DNA from: Prostheceraeus crozeri
Lineage: Eukaryota; Platyhelminthes; Polycladida; Euryleptidae
DNA length: 64,000 nt
NCBI GenBank assembly: GCA_907163375.1
Contig: CAJQUW010015335.1
Span: forward strand, 5,001-69,000
Direction: 5' to 3'
Shown one piece after another: positions 22,860 through 34,257 of this stretch (its first letter is position 1; each line of letters starts with the position of its first letter). The position numbers were made by a program, and so were the translations under genes. The notes below the pieces were generated by a model that was not told where the DNA came from, did not search any database, and saw only the letters and a list, made by a program, of their open reading frames with translations.

Positions 22860-24014
22860 GTGTCTATTTATATATAAGTTCCTAATCAATCGAGCCTGAA
22901 ACTTTGACCAAGGAGATCACTTGTTAAGCGGCTTTGTACGATCTCGTACACTTAAGGGTGAAGTCCAGCCCGTATAGCGCTATGTTATGGACCCCTGGGA
23001 AGGTCCGCCCGGTACGCAATCAGATCCTTCAAATCTTTGTGCTTAAAGACCTTCATACATTCATGCATTTGTCGAGGATCACAAGTCAAAGGACCATTAA
23101 AGGTAAGGTCCAGCCCCGCTTTAGAAGCGCTGATTGAAAAATGGACTAGTGGGAAGGTCCTCCACACCGATCTCGTCAAGTTTGGCTCTAAAATGTAGTA
23201 CTAGGATAGTCAAAAGTTTGACGCGCCTTGAACTTTTAATGTCTGCCGGTGGGAACGCACAACCTGTCCTCTTAAGGGCAACCCTTAAGTCTTATTAAAT
23301 ATAAGTTTATTAAAATTATGAAACATTTAGACGTCGTTATGGGAATGTCCCAGCTTCAATCATGGATATTGAATATTTTCATTCCAGCTTGTACAATTGA
23401 TGAGGGGTAGCATTTTGTAATCGAAAACAGATCTGAAAAATTGAACCTTGCCTCTTTGGACCTCACCTACGAGCTACAGGATACTTGAGAATCGGCAATG
23501 TTTGACTCGAATCAAATCCCGAGGCTTCGCAGGTAGCTGTATTCCGAACGCACGCTAATTCCCGTCATCGGAGAAATGTTTAAGTTTGGGTAAGGTCCGT
23601 TTATAATAGGACTGTGCGCGGTGCTGCTTGCGTGAAAAAAATCAATTTCATTAAGGCAACAAAATCTCAACTCCCGCGACCCCAGAATTTTGAAATCTCA
23701 TTATGGCATCCTGGTGCTGCTCATCTTGCTAAGATTTAGGCTAGCTTAGCATTTTTGAGGCCAGCGATCCGTCCAAAAAATATTTTCGACATCCATTTTT
23801 TCAAGATTATCACATCGCAGCCGAGTAGTGTCGAGAAGTTGACATTCTTGTATAGTAATTTGTAGATAAGGGCGACATTGCTTCGAATCTTTCTACATTT
23901 ACTGGTGTGCTCTGGTATTTTGAAAAAGACTTCCTTCCTTTGTTATATGTATATAGTATACATATATATATAAGATCAAATAATAGAATAAATCAAAATG
24001 GTAAATAATATATC
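22860..24014. other. No gene; repeats only
   Basis: Two diverged direct copies of an AAGGTCCAGCCC...GCGCT...GGGAAGGTCC phrase (about 22960-23015 and 23100-23160) and the right 99 bp Penelope repeat (23262-23360) are the only structures I see. Confidence 0.45.
23262..23360 (+). repeat. Right 99 bp pseudo-LTR-like repeat
   Basis: Second copy of the repeat at 16143-16241, in the same orientation, beyond the pogo insert. Confidence 0.7.
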
Positions 24015-24479
24015 AACCAAAAAAGCACTCAAGGAAAAGTCAGGTATCAAAATTCCCGACTGGTTTCGTCCTGATCTAAGCAGGCTAGTCATGGGAATGA
24101 AAATGATTTATTCAAACTCAAATATACATAAAATGAAACATAGAAACTGAGGTATATACTATATACTTCTATATTTAACTGAGGTTCAATTAAATTATAT
24201 TATGTTCAATTATATTCAACATCTCGCTTCGAATTTTGAAGCGGCTCTCATTTACCAAATGAATGTACATTTCAGTCGAATAGATCGTGAGACGAAGGAG
24301 ACTGATTTCATTTCTTTACTAAGACCTCAGTCAAATATAGAATAATTTCTATGTTTCATTTTATGTATATTTGAGTTTGAATAATTCATTTTCATTCCCA
24401 TGACTAGCCTACTTAGATCAGGACGAAACCGGTCGGGAATTTTGATACCTCTGACTTTTCCTTGAGTGCTTTTTTGGTT
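24015..24479. repeat. Large inverted repeat of Penelope pseudo-LTR type
   Basis: Arms of about 135 bp (24015-24150 and 24340-24479) are close to perfect inverses, containing CCCGACYGGTTTCGTCCTGATC, the phrase usual in canonical Penelope pseudo-LTRs. A third, partial copy (CCCGACCGGTTTCACCTC) follows at 24597-24660. Inverted pseudo-LTR pairs are a known outcome of Penelope integration. Confidence 0.7.
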
Positions 24480-24562
24480 TATATATATATAATATATATA
24501 TATTTATATATATATATATATATATTTATATATAATATATATATATTTATATATATATATAT
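24480..24562. repeat. TA-rich microsatellite
   Basis: A (TA)n tract with interspersed TTTATATA units, lying between Penelope-like repeats. Penelope-like elements often insert at such microsatellites. Confidence 0.8.
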
Positions 24563-24904
24563 AAGAAATAACTCAGGAAAAACTAAGATCTGGCTTCCCG
24601 ACCGGTTTCACCTCATTTCTTGAGGTTAGTCATGGGAATGAAAACTTTATTTCAAAATCATGGAAATAAGACATAGTTTTAAGATAAATAATAAAAAGCA
24701 ATCAACTCATATTCAGCTTGGGCTGAAGCATAGAAATAAAAAAGAATTCTTTTATCTCACGCTCAGCCTTAGTTGATGTGGGTGACATTCTAAAATTCGG
24801 TACGGCCTCAAAGTTATCATATGGTGAGGAGATATTCGCTGCACACCTAGATATATGACGACTAACGTCCAGTAATAATATATAATATAATATAATAATA
24901 TGTA

Positions 24905-26621
24905 CAGTGCCTGACAGCAAGTTTGCAAGTTTTGTCCATTTCCAAGTTTTGTGATACCTTTATCGTCTATTCTTTAGATAAACATTTTAGAAGCTATAAA
25001 TTATGTCAATGTGTTATCAGTATGGTTTTTCATTTCAATTAAGGTTCATTATCTTCTCTTTTGTAAGTAGTTTGCCATAATTTATAAGTAGTATGAACAC
25101 AAGAGTAATAAAGCAAAATATTTGAAAAATGATAGTAATTTATTTTGATTAAATTGACACTCAGATATCATTGCATGCTTAAAAACGCTTTTCAGAAATT
25201 GATTTGAAAGGCACAGAAGCATTCACGTGATAAATATCTATGACCTAAACATACCATTCATGACCCTTCGTGTCTGAGTTTATAAATTCATAATATCATG
25301 TTTTTTATGTCTTTTAGAGCAAAAATGTTGAACACGTGTGTCAAAAGATATCTGAGTGTACAAATTTAACATTGCTATTGATTGCAATTTGCTGAAAGAA
25401 TTCAAATTTATACGTGTAGATATCTTACTAATAACTTCAGCGTGATATCATTCACTTGGGTGTCTGAACTGAGAATGGCGACGATAAGTGACAAAGAGAA
25501 GAAGAGAATTGAGATTATTACTTTGGTCAAGAATACCAACAAGACAAAGCGCGAAATTGCTGAAATTGTTGGCCTTCATGAATCAAATGTTGGAAGAGTA
25601 ATAAAACAATACCAGGAAACCGGAGATGTTGATTTGAGGTACGGAAATTGCGGTGGATTAAACAAGAAGCTCGACGAATGCGATCTGAGGAAGCTTCGAA
25701 GAATCAGTGGCAACAACCCAAGAATGACTGCAGCTGAAGTACAGAAAGAAATGGGAAGCAGAGGCGACCAAATGTGCTTGCGGACTATTCAGAGCGGCTT
25801 GAGTGAAGCAGGATGTGCAGCTGTTAAGCCAAAGAAGAAGCCATATCTTAGCAATTCGCACGTGTCCCGACGGTACCAATTGGCCCTTGACCACAGTCAC
25901 TGGGATGAGAACCAGTGGAATAATGTCATCTTCAGCGACGAGACCGTGATAGAACTCAGAGACAGTTGTCCCCAATTCGTGAGGTGTGTGGAAGGTTACC
26001 CTTTGAACAACGAACACTTCCAACTAACTGTGAAACACCCTACAAAGGTTTGATTTGGGCCTGCTTCTCAGTGAAAGGTCCGGGGCGAAGTCACGTGGTC
26101 GAAGGTTCGATGGATTCGGACATTTACATTAATAAGATAATCAAAGGACGACTTGTACAGCAAATGAAGGACTGGCATCCTGATGGTACAGGGGTATTTC
26201 AGCAGGATAATGCCCCTGTCATGTCAGTCGGAAATAATTCTATTGAAAACATCTGGGCCGTGGTTAAGAAGAGAATAAGCAAGGATAAACCTCGCAACAA
26301 AAGTGAGATCATATCACATTTTCTCAGAATCTGGCATCGTGATGAAGAACTGGTAGCGGTATGTCAGTCTTTGATAACCTCCATGCCGAGGCGTGTGAAG
26401 GCTCTTGTTCAGTCGAAAGGACATCATACAAAATACTAATGGCAAGATGTCTATTTAATTGTTTTTACAGCAATATCCATGCTCCAGTTACTCACCAGTG
26501 TTAGTGTGTAATACATATGAGTATTGGCACCGGTTTGCAGTTTTCATTTATATCGCATTATGGGGATACTATAACACTAAGATCTAAATTTATAAATTTG
26601 CAAACTTGCTGTCAGGCACTG
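24905..26621 (+). mobile_element. Tc1/mariner element
   Basis: Inverted ends CAGTGCCTGACAGCAAG (24905) and CTTGCTGTCAGGCACTG (ending 26621) are perfect over at least 24 bp, each next to TA. Size 1,717 bp, which is normal for the family. Confidence 0.9.
25475..26439 (+). pseudogene. Tc1 transposase, frameshifted and internally deleted
   Basis: The ATG at 25475 begins MATISDKEKKR. The paired domain contains a first helix-turn-helix (KREIAEIVGLHESNVGRVI) and a second (NNPRMTAAEVQKE). Catalytic residues: Asp in VIFSDET, Asp in VFQQDNAP and Glu in NSIENIW. A one-base deletion near 26050 shifts the frame before LIWACFS. About 75 bp between QDNAP and the Glu motif is missing, which destroys the DD34E spacing. 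The ends are intact, so it could be cross-mobilised but makes no enzyme. Confidence 0.85.
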
Positions 26622-26848
26622 TATATATATTCAAAATAATCAATTTGCATCCCGACGTTTCGTCCACCTAACTTAGCAATTTAGTCATTGTAACTTTCAT
26701 TATTCTTTGTTGCATATCTTTTGATTCCTATTTTCATCTAGTCTTAAAGAATTCCATTCGACCTATCATACAGACGCACGGGTTGAGCATGATGAGCGTC
26801 ACTTACAAGTATTGGCAAAATTAAATTAAAGAAGGCCCATCTAAGTAT

Positions 26849-26990
26849 GATGATTAAGAAAAAGCAGGTTCTTTCCCAATTTTAACGACGTTTTATTGAG
26901 TAAATAAAAAATCGAGTCACCCTCGCTCTTTAATTTACTCAATAAAACGTCGTTAAAATTGGGCGAGAACCTGCTTTTTCTTAATCATCA
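26849..26990. repeat. Fold-back element with about 59 bp arms
   Basis: GATGATTAAGAAAAAGCAGG... (26849-26907) pairs almost perfectly with its inverse at 26932-26990 around a 24 bp spacer. A compact hairpin MITE. Coding potential is nil. Confidence 0.75.
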
Positions 26991-27486
26991 TGACTGACCT
27001 CCCGTAGTGACAACTCTATCAACATTTAAGTATGTTTCAAAGTCTTCAACGTTATTTGAATTTTCTCAATGCTCTATAAAATGTGCATTGAACTCCTGAA
27101 AATATGAACCCATATTAAGAAAGATAGAGACTATCGTGCCTTCAAGAATTTGAAGTTTTCGTTGACTACTACACGTCAATCTGAACGCGAAACAAATTAT
27201 ATTTCGGCAATACTATAATAAGTGCTTTAGAACAATTTATTAAAGTTTTCGGTGCACCGATGCGAGCAGGTGTGGCTAGCTCACAGCCCTAATTTATAGC
27301 ACAGGCCGACTAGCCTGAGCGAAAACAAACATAATTTGAACAAAATTTAATATACCTTTATTGTAAAATTGAATATCCATTTGTTCATCGCATGCATGAT
27401 GAGATCAAATACGGTATTCAGCTCAAAAGCAGATGTAATAAAGTCGCAAAATATTTCAAAATCTATTAATGATTACATGCAAGTAT
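26991..27486. other. No gene seen
   Basis: AT-rich stretch downstream of the transporter gene. It probably includes that gene's 3' untranslated region. Confidence 0.4.
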
Positions 27487-28833
27487 TTACTTCACTAACT
27501 CAAACAGCCAAGTTGATTCTCTCAAATTTGACTGTCTTGCAGATCGCTTAACTATAGTCTTCATTTCGCAAATGAAGAACATGAAAGCAGAAAACAAGCC
27601 AATGATGCAAAAGCAACAATAAATTAATACATCTATGCTCCACGCCTTCATCTTGTTGGCAGGTATGCTTCTTAAAATACCACCTGTTACAACTTCTAAG
27701 AGACCAACAAAAAAATTCCCTGTAATATACATTAATGACGTTGACACTCCAAAGTAGCTGGACGGAACAAAGTTTGCGACCACTGGGAAAACATTTGCAA
27801 TTACATATCCATGTGCAAAGCCAATACAGCCGTACATTAAGAAAGGAGTGAGATTTTCCATCAATAACAAAGCAATTCCGATGACCGCCACTATCATTCC
27901 AAGTACAAACTGTAATGATTTCATGTCGTTCAAAATTTTTCTAACAAGTGGGCTAAACATTCCAGCACTGACAGTTTCTACAACTATTGCAACCAGGACA
28001 TATACTGAAGTTTTATAGACCGCAGCATGAGATAATGTCTTGTCGATATTCATTGCATTGCTGAGTATGACCACGTAATTTGCTCTGATTACTGCCATGA
28101 TAACTAAGAGACTCCAAAATTCTATGTGAAATGATGCTATTGCTCTGCGTAATGTAATTAACGAAATGCTTGTTTCTGTTTGTAACTTTGAAAAGTCTGA
28201 GCACTTAAACAGAGCCATAATCAATAATGAAGTCAAACAATTGATTGACATGAATAGAGTTAGTAGCCACATCGCTGCATTCACTCCCCATGCGATACTG
28301 CATCTAGGAATGACAACAAATGCAAAAAGGTAACCTAATCTGGAGAATGCATGATAAAATCCAACAAGCATGGTATGAAATGATGGTTCAAAATAAATGA
28401 CGGCCACGTAGTTCCTCATTGCCATTCCTATAAACAAACAGCTCGCGTTGATGCACTCGCCGATTATCATTAAGCAAACTGATGCTTTCATAAACAAAAA
28501 ATATATTCCTATATTCAGTCCAAGTGACCGAACACATGCTCCACATAATCCAGTGATGCTGAAAATAACGCAGGACACCGGCATACCTAAACTATCGATT
28601 GCTATGCCTCCAACCACCAAAGGAAAAAGACTCGTCCAGTATGGCAAACCAATCATCAAGTCGTACTGCAATGAGGTCAAGAAGGTCCCATTGTCAGATG
28701 ATTCCTTCGTTAAAAATGTCTGCAAAGACCAAACTCCTTCGTGCACGATCGCTCCAGTCCAAGCCATGACAGTCCATAAGAGAAAGAGAATGAATTGAAA
28801 TTTCAAACTTGGATATTGCTTCTCCTCAGTCAT
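27487..28833 (-). CDS. MFSD1-like major facilitator transporter
   Basis: Single open frame. From the ATG at 28833 (MTEEKQYPSL) it gives 448 residues, near the length of MFSD1. An upstream ATG at 28956 would add a hydrophobic extension. Around twelve hydrophobic segments are visible. Landmarks align with the MFSD1 family by eye: GLPYWTSLFPLVVGGIAID (helices 1-2), GECINAS (helix 4-5 region) and CIGFAHGYVIANVFPVVANFVP before the last helices. MFSD1 is a lysosomal dipeptide uniporter, and a transport role on an endomembrane is inferred. No introns interrupt it, unlike most MFSD1 genes, so it may be a retrocopy under selection or a long-exon paralogue. It is the only convincing host gene in the window. 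Confidence 0.65.
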   Translation of the reverse strand: MTEEKQYPSLKFQFILFLLWTVMAWTGAIVHEGVWSLQTFLTKESSDNGTFLTSLQYDLMIGLPYWTSLFPLVVGGIAIDSLGMPVSCVIFSITGLCGACVRSLGLNIGIYFLFMKASVCLMIIGECINASCLFIGMAMRNYVAVIYFEPSFHTMLVGFYHAFSRLGYLFAFVVIPRCSIAWGVNAAMWLLTLFMSINCLTSLLIMALFKCSDFSKLQTETSISLITLRRAIASFHIEFWSLLVIMAVIRANYVVILSNAMNIDKTLSHAAVYKTSVYVLVAIVVETVSAGMFSPLVRKILNDMKSLQFVLGMIVAVIGIALLLMENLTPFLMYGCIGFAHGYVIANVFPVVANFVPSSYFGVSTSLMYITGNFFVGLLEVVTGGILRSIPANKMKAWSIDVLIYCCFCIIGLFSAFMFFICEMKTIVKRSARQSNLRESTWLFELVK

Positions 28834-28989
28834 AGTGATCTCATACAGTCTGATGTTTTGCAGCCTGATGACGGCATTGATAGCTTTGAAATGACAATTC
28901 AGCATAACAAAATAAACCAATAGAAAAGAAGAGGCATGCATCACAGAAGCGATCATTAGAAACTTATGTCTGCAGTTGAATTCATACAA

Positions 28990-29440
28990 AAATACACCGA
29001 TTTCTCATAAGTATGCATTTTATATGAAGTCACAAAATCATCTTCACAATGAGTGATTGGCTTCACTTTCTCTATGGAATTCATTGATAGACTTGGCAAA
29101 ACAATGAAGAACAGACACTTTTCAAATAGACAAACTAGAACCGAAAATAGATTGGAAAGATGAACTGATGATATATGCCTATAGGATATACAGTAATCTC
29201 TGGTATTCATTTAAATGCTATTTTTCAATTCAACGTAGCAAAGTGCGTCAAGGCAACAGAATTTAAAAAAAACAAGCTAACGACTAGTTAATTTTCTAAA
29301 AGGTGCAAAATATGATTTAAAAGAAAATTATTAAATCCTAAAATGTCTAAAAATTTTAAAAATACTTACTAGAAGGAAAAACAACGGTTCACCTCTCCTC
29401 ATGTGGAATGAATTGTCGAGTAAGTCGTTCTTCTGTTCAA
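28990..29440. other. Upstream region of the transporter gene
   Basis: AT-rich, with no other gene signal. A short minus-strand frame (28956-29210) could hold an upstream exon, but I see no supporting motif. Confidence 0.35.
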
Positions 29441-29592
29441 ATTATGTTTTTTATGACAGGGAAAATCCAATATTCTCTCCTTTGATTTATTGACCGGTTT
29501 TTAATAAAATGATGATTTAAAAATAGCCGGCGCTTCGTGGCGCAGACACTTCTGAAGGGCTTAGATAAAATATAGTTTTGATGCCCCAGTGT

Positions 29593-30452
29593 TCAGAAAT
29601 TTGGAAGCTCGTGTTTTCGGTTGATGCTTGGGCGTAGAGACTTAATCAGGCGAGCTTCGGTCAATCTGCAATCTACGGCGTTCTGGCTAGTGTCGATGAT
29701 ATCAACTGCGTAGTTTGAAATTGTGACGTCATCACAGTTATGAACTTTTTCATTATGTTCGTATAGGGCAGTGGCGGCTCGTCCATTTGGGCAGGTGGGG
29801 CACTGCCCCACCTATTGAAATGTTGTCTAACTTAAATAACCAGCAACATCAGTAGTATACTCCATTTCTTGATCATAAATTTCAACTACACTTCATGTAC
29901 ATCTATTCCATTTGCGCGACAGTGACGCTAGCAGAATCCATCAATCGTTTTCAAGACTGATGGGCGCGCCCAAGCATCGAGATTGAGATGACGTGAGAGT
30001 GGTTCATTTCACGATCAGAGCGAATAGACAGAATTAACACGCGATGAATGCGTCACAGAATGGGCATTCGAGAGGGAGCCCTAACGCTTCTGATTGGTTA
30101 ACCGTCAATGCAAAGACAATGCATTGTGATTCCCTTTTTACTGAGTGAGGTGATGTGAGGTTAGCACCAGCGATCAGTCCATGAATAGACAAAATGTTGC
30201 TTCAACCGTGTAACTAAATGCAGTGACATAGACTTACACATGTATAACATGTTGCTAACATATTCTTTGCTTTTCATTTACAAAATAAGATCCTTTTATA
30301 CTAGATTTTTGATTATGTAAAAATTTCATGCTTATGCCCCACCTGGACCAAATGTCACGAGCCGTCACTGGTATAGGGCATTCTTATTGTTCTTATTTAT
30401 TAGGTCTCTCTTGTGTTCATTGAAGGTCGGTTAGTCTGGCCAATGTAAGACA
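29593..30452 (-). pseudogene. Penelope GIY-YIG nuclease C-terminus, left arm
   Basis: Read on the minus strand: YIGQTNRPSMNTRE (GIY-YIG core, about 30405-30450), then after the inserted element YEHNEKVHNCDDV, the AVDIIDTSQN block with the catalytic Glu in LTEARLIKSLRPSINRK, and the stop. The reverse transcriptase part is missing. Confidence 0.65.
29769..30370. mobile_element. hAT-type MITE, 602 bp
   Basis: Ends CAGTGGCGGCTCGT and inverse ACGAGCCGTCACTG. The 8 bp target duplication GTATAGGG is perfect at 29761-29768 and 30371-30378. There is no coding capacity. The near-terminal GGTGGGGCACTGCCCCACC is a self-pairing block. Confidence 0.85.
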
Positions 30453-30453
30453 T

Positions 30454-31240
30454 AAGAATGCCCTTCACGAACATAATGAAAAAGGTCATAACTGTGATGA
30501 CGTCACAATTTCAAACTACGCAGTTGATATCATCGACACTAGCCAGAACACAGAATTAGATTCATCTGCGCGCGCTTCGGTTACCTAGAAAGGAAGAATT
30601 GTATGCAACCTTAATGTCGAAATGGCACATCAACTTGCTCCTTCTCGAATGGATAATTCGTGTATCACTTGCTATTGGAATTGGCAAACAATAAATTGTC
30701 AGCAGGGGACACCAGAGCCAGTGAGAGATGCGTGCGTGCTGTGATATCACTTCGCACACACCACAACACACATCCCTGTCTTGGCTTCGATTCAATGTAT
30801 GCACTATACAGCGAGCAATGCCGAGGAGAGGATGTGAAAACATCAAGTGAACTAATTTTCGCACGCCTGCTACTTTTTTTAATAATGATCGGAAGGGCCA
30901 ACATTATGGAGAAAACTTGTGGGCAATGATCTGAAGTCTTCGAATCTGAAGGAATTTTGGCAATCGAAGCACTTTGCTGGAACTCACATTAATCCGCAAG
31001 AGACGCACAACTTTTTTTCCTATCCCTGTAAGGTATTAGAAATTCCTTCTTGCCCACTTAATAGGTTCTTCTATGTGCCGTCAGTTTCGTATTAATCACA
31101 CTTCTAGCAAACCGAAGCAGATAAACAAAATATTTAATTCTGTGAGCCAGAACGCCGTAGATTGCAGATTGACCGAAGCTCGCCTGATAAAGTCTCTACG
31201 CCCAAGCATCAACCGAAAACGCGAGCTCCCAAATTCTGAA
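30454..31240 (+). pseudogene. Penelope GIY-YIG nuclease C-terminus, right arm
   Basis: Plus-strand mirror of the left arm: HEHNEKGHNCDDVTISNY followed by VDIIDTSQN, then the inserted element, then AVDCRLTEARLIKSLRPS and RKRELPN. It differs from the left arm by scattered substitutions. Confidence 0.6.
30550..31145. mobile_element. Short inverted-repeat element with 8 bp target duplication
   Basis: ACAGAATTAG at the left and its approximate inverse TTAATTCTGTGA at the right. The octamer GCCAGAAC flanks both sides (30542-30549 and 31146-31153). The 596 bp interior is non-coding. The 8 bp duplication suggests a hAT-type MITE. The terminal repeat is short, so the exact end base is uncertain. Confidence 0.65.
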
Positions 31241-31420
31241 CACTTTCATATGAACTCAGCTTTATTGCGGCATGTTTAACCTGGGGCATCGAAACTACAT
31301 TTTATCTAAGCCCTTCAGAAGTGTCTGCGCCACGAAGCTCCGGCTATTTTTAAATCATCATTTTATTAAAAACCGGTCAATAAATCGAAGGAGAGAATAT
31401 TGGATTTTCCCTGTCATAAT

Positions 31421-34250
31421 GAACAACCTCCTGTACATGACCATCAACTGGCAAATTATGTTTGTCACTTATATATTGAAAAGATTCTATTTAACAATCT
31501 GCCCATTCAGATGATAAGAGGACAGGTCTGTCTCCAATCAAGATATCAGATCTAGCTAGCACAGTTGGATTACGCTATCTAAAATCTACCAGGTGTGTAA
31601 AAGAATTAATATTAGTTCCTTACGCTAAAACGTGAAATATAATTCTACAAAATATGCATGCATACAAATTATTTGACTATTTTTAACGAGGTCATCAACA
31701 GGAACTTGGTCAGGGCGATCGCGCTTCGACCGCTAAATTTTGGATGCTCAAACCCGACCAAGCGCGGTCCTATACATTTAAGATGCACAGCCTCAAAAGT
31801 TGAATTAAGAGAACAATTAGCATCTATCAAAAAAAAATAAAAGATTGAGTCGCTATTGACTGAAATGTACCTCAGGCATTTGAAAGAAGGATAGAGTCAG
31901 TAGAAATGCAATAGACCATACTTATTAAGTACTTGAGGAAATTATTTTAATGCAGTGATTGTGCCTCTTAATTTACTCCACGTATCGGTTTATGTCAAAG
32001 ATGAAACGGCAGGCCTATCGGTATTTCTACCGGCAAATCTTGTCAAGTGGATATATTAAGACAGAATGTCTCTCTCTGCATATTGTTAGTTATAGCCGTC
32101 TGAATGAGTCATCGTTCCGGCATTAGTTGGCGCAAGTTGCAGTAATATAACAATTTTCATTATTTAATTCGTTTTGATATTGGAGAATTAAAAGTAGGCA
32201 TAGAACTTTATTGCGAAAATATGATCATGAACACCAAAACATAAATATTTCTTGCATCTCAATTCCATATACATTCATCAATATTACACATGGAAAATGG
32301 AAGATTGGACATATATTCAATTCATTCAAAAATCGTAAAAAGTCTGAATGTGAAAATCGCTAACTACCATAATCCTGCTTTTAGAGCACTAATGAGGCTG
32401 ACCAACTAACTCCTCGAGATGCTTTGATTTTAAGAACGCCAAGGCACTCGCTGCCTCATCATTCAGAAATCACAATAGGAATGTGATTGTATTTCGCTGT
32501 GTTTGGTGTTTTGTATTTCATTATCGAAATCGGGTCTTATGAACATCTTATCGAAACATCTAGTTTTTACATCTAATTTTATCCAGCATAATTAACAACC
32601 ATTATTGTTATCAAATGCTACCCTACGCTACGATGCGATTGGACTTAAAGAGGCAGAAATTGGTTGTTGAAATAATTGAATGATGGGGAGTGACTCTACT
32701 TTTGGCCAGATCAATTGATATTGATAGACTATATAATGCCAGACTTCGACTCCGACTTCAGACTTCAGAATTGACAACAACTTTGCTTGTTCGAGCAGAT
32801 TCGTGTCGCTTTCTCAAAGACTGCCTGATCTTCTTCAAGGAGGGAGAAAACTTGGAGTGGTCATCTCACCGAAAAGGCGGCAGGCTAACATTGCTTCTTT
32901 GTATACCTGTAAATTTCTGACCTTTAAATTTGTGACGCTCTGTTCGTACTCGTATCGTAAAGTTGAATTCTTTTTGTATGCGAGTTTTTCAGTTATTTTA
33001 GTTTATATTTCCTTGTTATCTACTTATCAACATAATTGCCTGAATACTTATCTCTATATTTGCGCTATAAAACTGTTTTTGTTCCGTCAAATGAGACTGA
33101 CATGGTATTGTCCGGTAGTTGGGGATCGAGGTTCAGCAACTTAACATGAACGTCGACGCAACCTGTCACTGATCTCTTTGGTACTTCAATTCTTTCCGTC
33201 TCACATTTCTGCTGTTGACACCCGGAAGTGTTGCATCGTCAACGATCTTCTCTTGCTCCTACTTGTTCTCACTAACGTCGTATATCGCTCGTCATTTGTC
33301 TGTAGTCAACAATCACACGAAGTTCAAGATCACAGCTGTACCTTGCATTTTCACTGAGTATCCAAGGGACCAATCCTTTATCCCAGGGTGCAAGTAAGAC
33401 TTCTCAGTCGTGTTGTAGTGTCACTCAGTGGCAGATCAAGTCTGTTCTAAACCCAATGTGGCTAACGTTGGCGGAATTTCATGATTTTGGAAAACTTGAA
33501 AAATGTGGGGGGGGGAAGGAGAATAGAAGTACCAACTCTATTTCTTTCTCGGACAGAACTACCGGGTTTCACACCCCGGAGTTGCTTACTCAATAAAAGG
33601 ACCATACCTAAAACTAGTAGTGGGCTCCCGATGACGACGAACGTAACTTGAATATTATATCTATGTCTCGGCTGATCTTAGTCAACGTCAAAATAGCTTC
33701 GTTTATCTTTCCCAGTGCACAACTGCCACCAAACTTTCTCGGTCAGTTGATTTTGTTATTTTGTTCCGTCAAATATTCTTCCCTATCTCTTCATCTTCTT
33801 CCTTAGCTCTCATTTCCTCTAAAGTTAAACTTAATGTTGAAGGCTCAAACCGACAAGCCGATAGTAGCCCTATAAACATATAATTATCTATACAGTAAAG
33901 TCACGGGTAATCAACTGTCATCAGCAGCAGTAGCAAATAAAAGTCATCCGATCTAAGGAGAAATCACCTAACGGCAAAACCGCCTAACCTCTTTTAATAG
34001 TGCTAATAATATACAACGTAGAGCTACAACATAAACAATCCTACATATATACATATATGTATGATTACACCACATGTAAATTTATATATAATGTGAATTT
34101 TATGCGATTTTATAACTTGTAGCCGCTGAGGATGATTCAATACAAGTGAATCAAAATTAGTCCGGAACCAGTATTTTTTCTTTTCACATTCATGAAGAGA
34201 CTACACACATTTCTGCAATATATTGATGAGGCACACTTTGCTGCAATATA
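31421..34250. other. No gene recognised
   Basis: About 2.8 kb without a convincing gene. The TATA-containing, C/T-rich block at 32690-33240 has the look of a solitary LTR or promoter region, but I cannot define ends. The phrase GCCGCTGAGGATGATTC...CAAAATTAGTCCGGAA at 34120-34165 resembles Penelope tails. Confidence 0.35.
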
Positions 34251-34257
34251 TATATTT

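Larger units (their letters stand above)
16143..23360 (+). mobile_element. Naiad-type Penelope-like retroelement, split by a pogo transposon
   Basis: Nearly identical 99 bp direct repeats (16143-16241 and 23262-23360, ACCTGTCCTCTTAAGG...) bracket a GIY-YIG nuclease ORF followed by a Penelope-type reverse transcriptase. Subtracting the pogo insert (19625-22853) leaves about 4 kb, a normal length. The nuclease comes first, with a Cys cluster, as described for the Naiad clade of Penelope-like elements with permuted domains. The flanking repeats would be the pseudo-LTRs. That the second repeat belongs to the same copy is inference. Confidence 0.6.
29440..31420. mobile_element. Head-to-head pair of Penelope 3' ends
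   Basis: An inverted repeat about 1 kb per arm with its centre near 30453. Both arms carry the end of a canonical Penelope ORF (C-terminal GIY-YIG) and a shared 3' tail (AAAACCGGTCAATAAA...). Each arm has been split by a separate 0.6 kb element with an 8 bp target duplication. Inverted copies joined at truncation points are typical of Penelope-like insertions. Confidence 0.65.

Noticed and set aside
32690-33240. Possible solitary LTR with TATA sequence
   Set aside because: No TG...CA borders with a target duplication could be identified and no second copy lies in the window.
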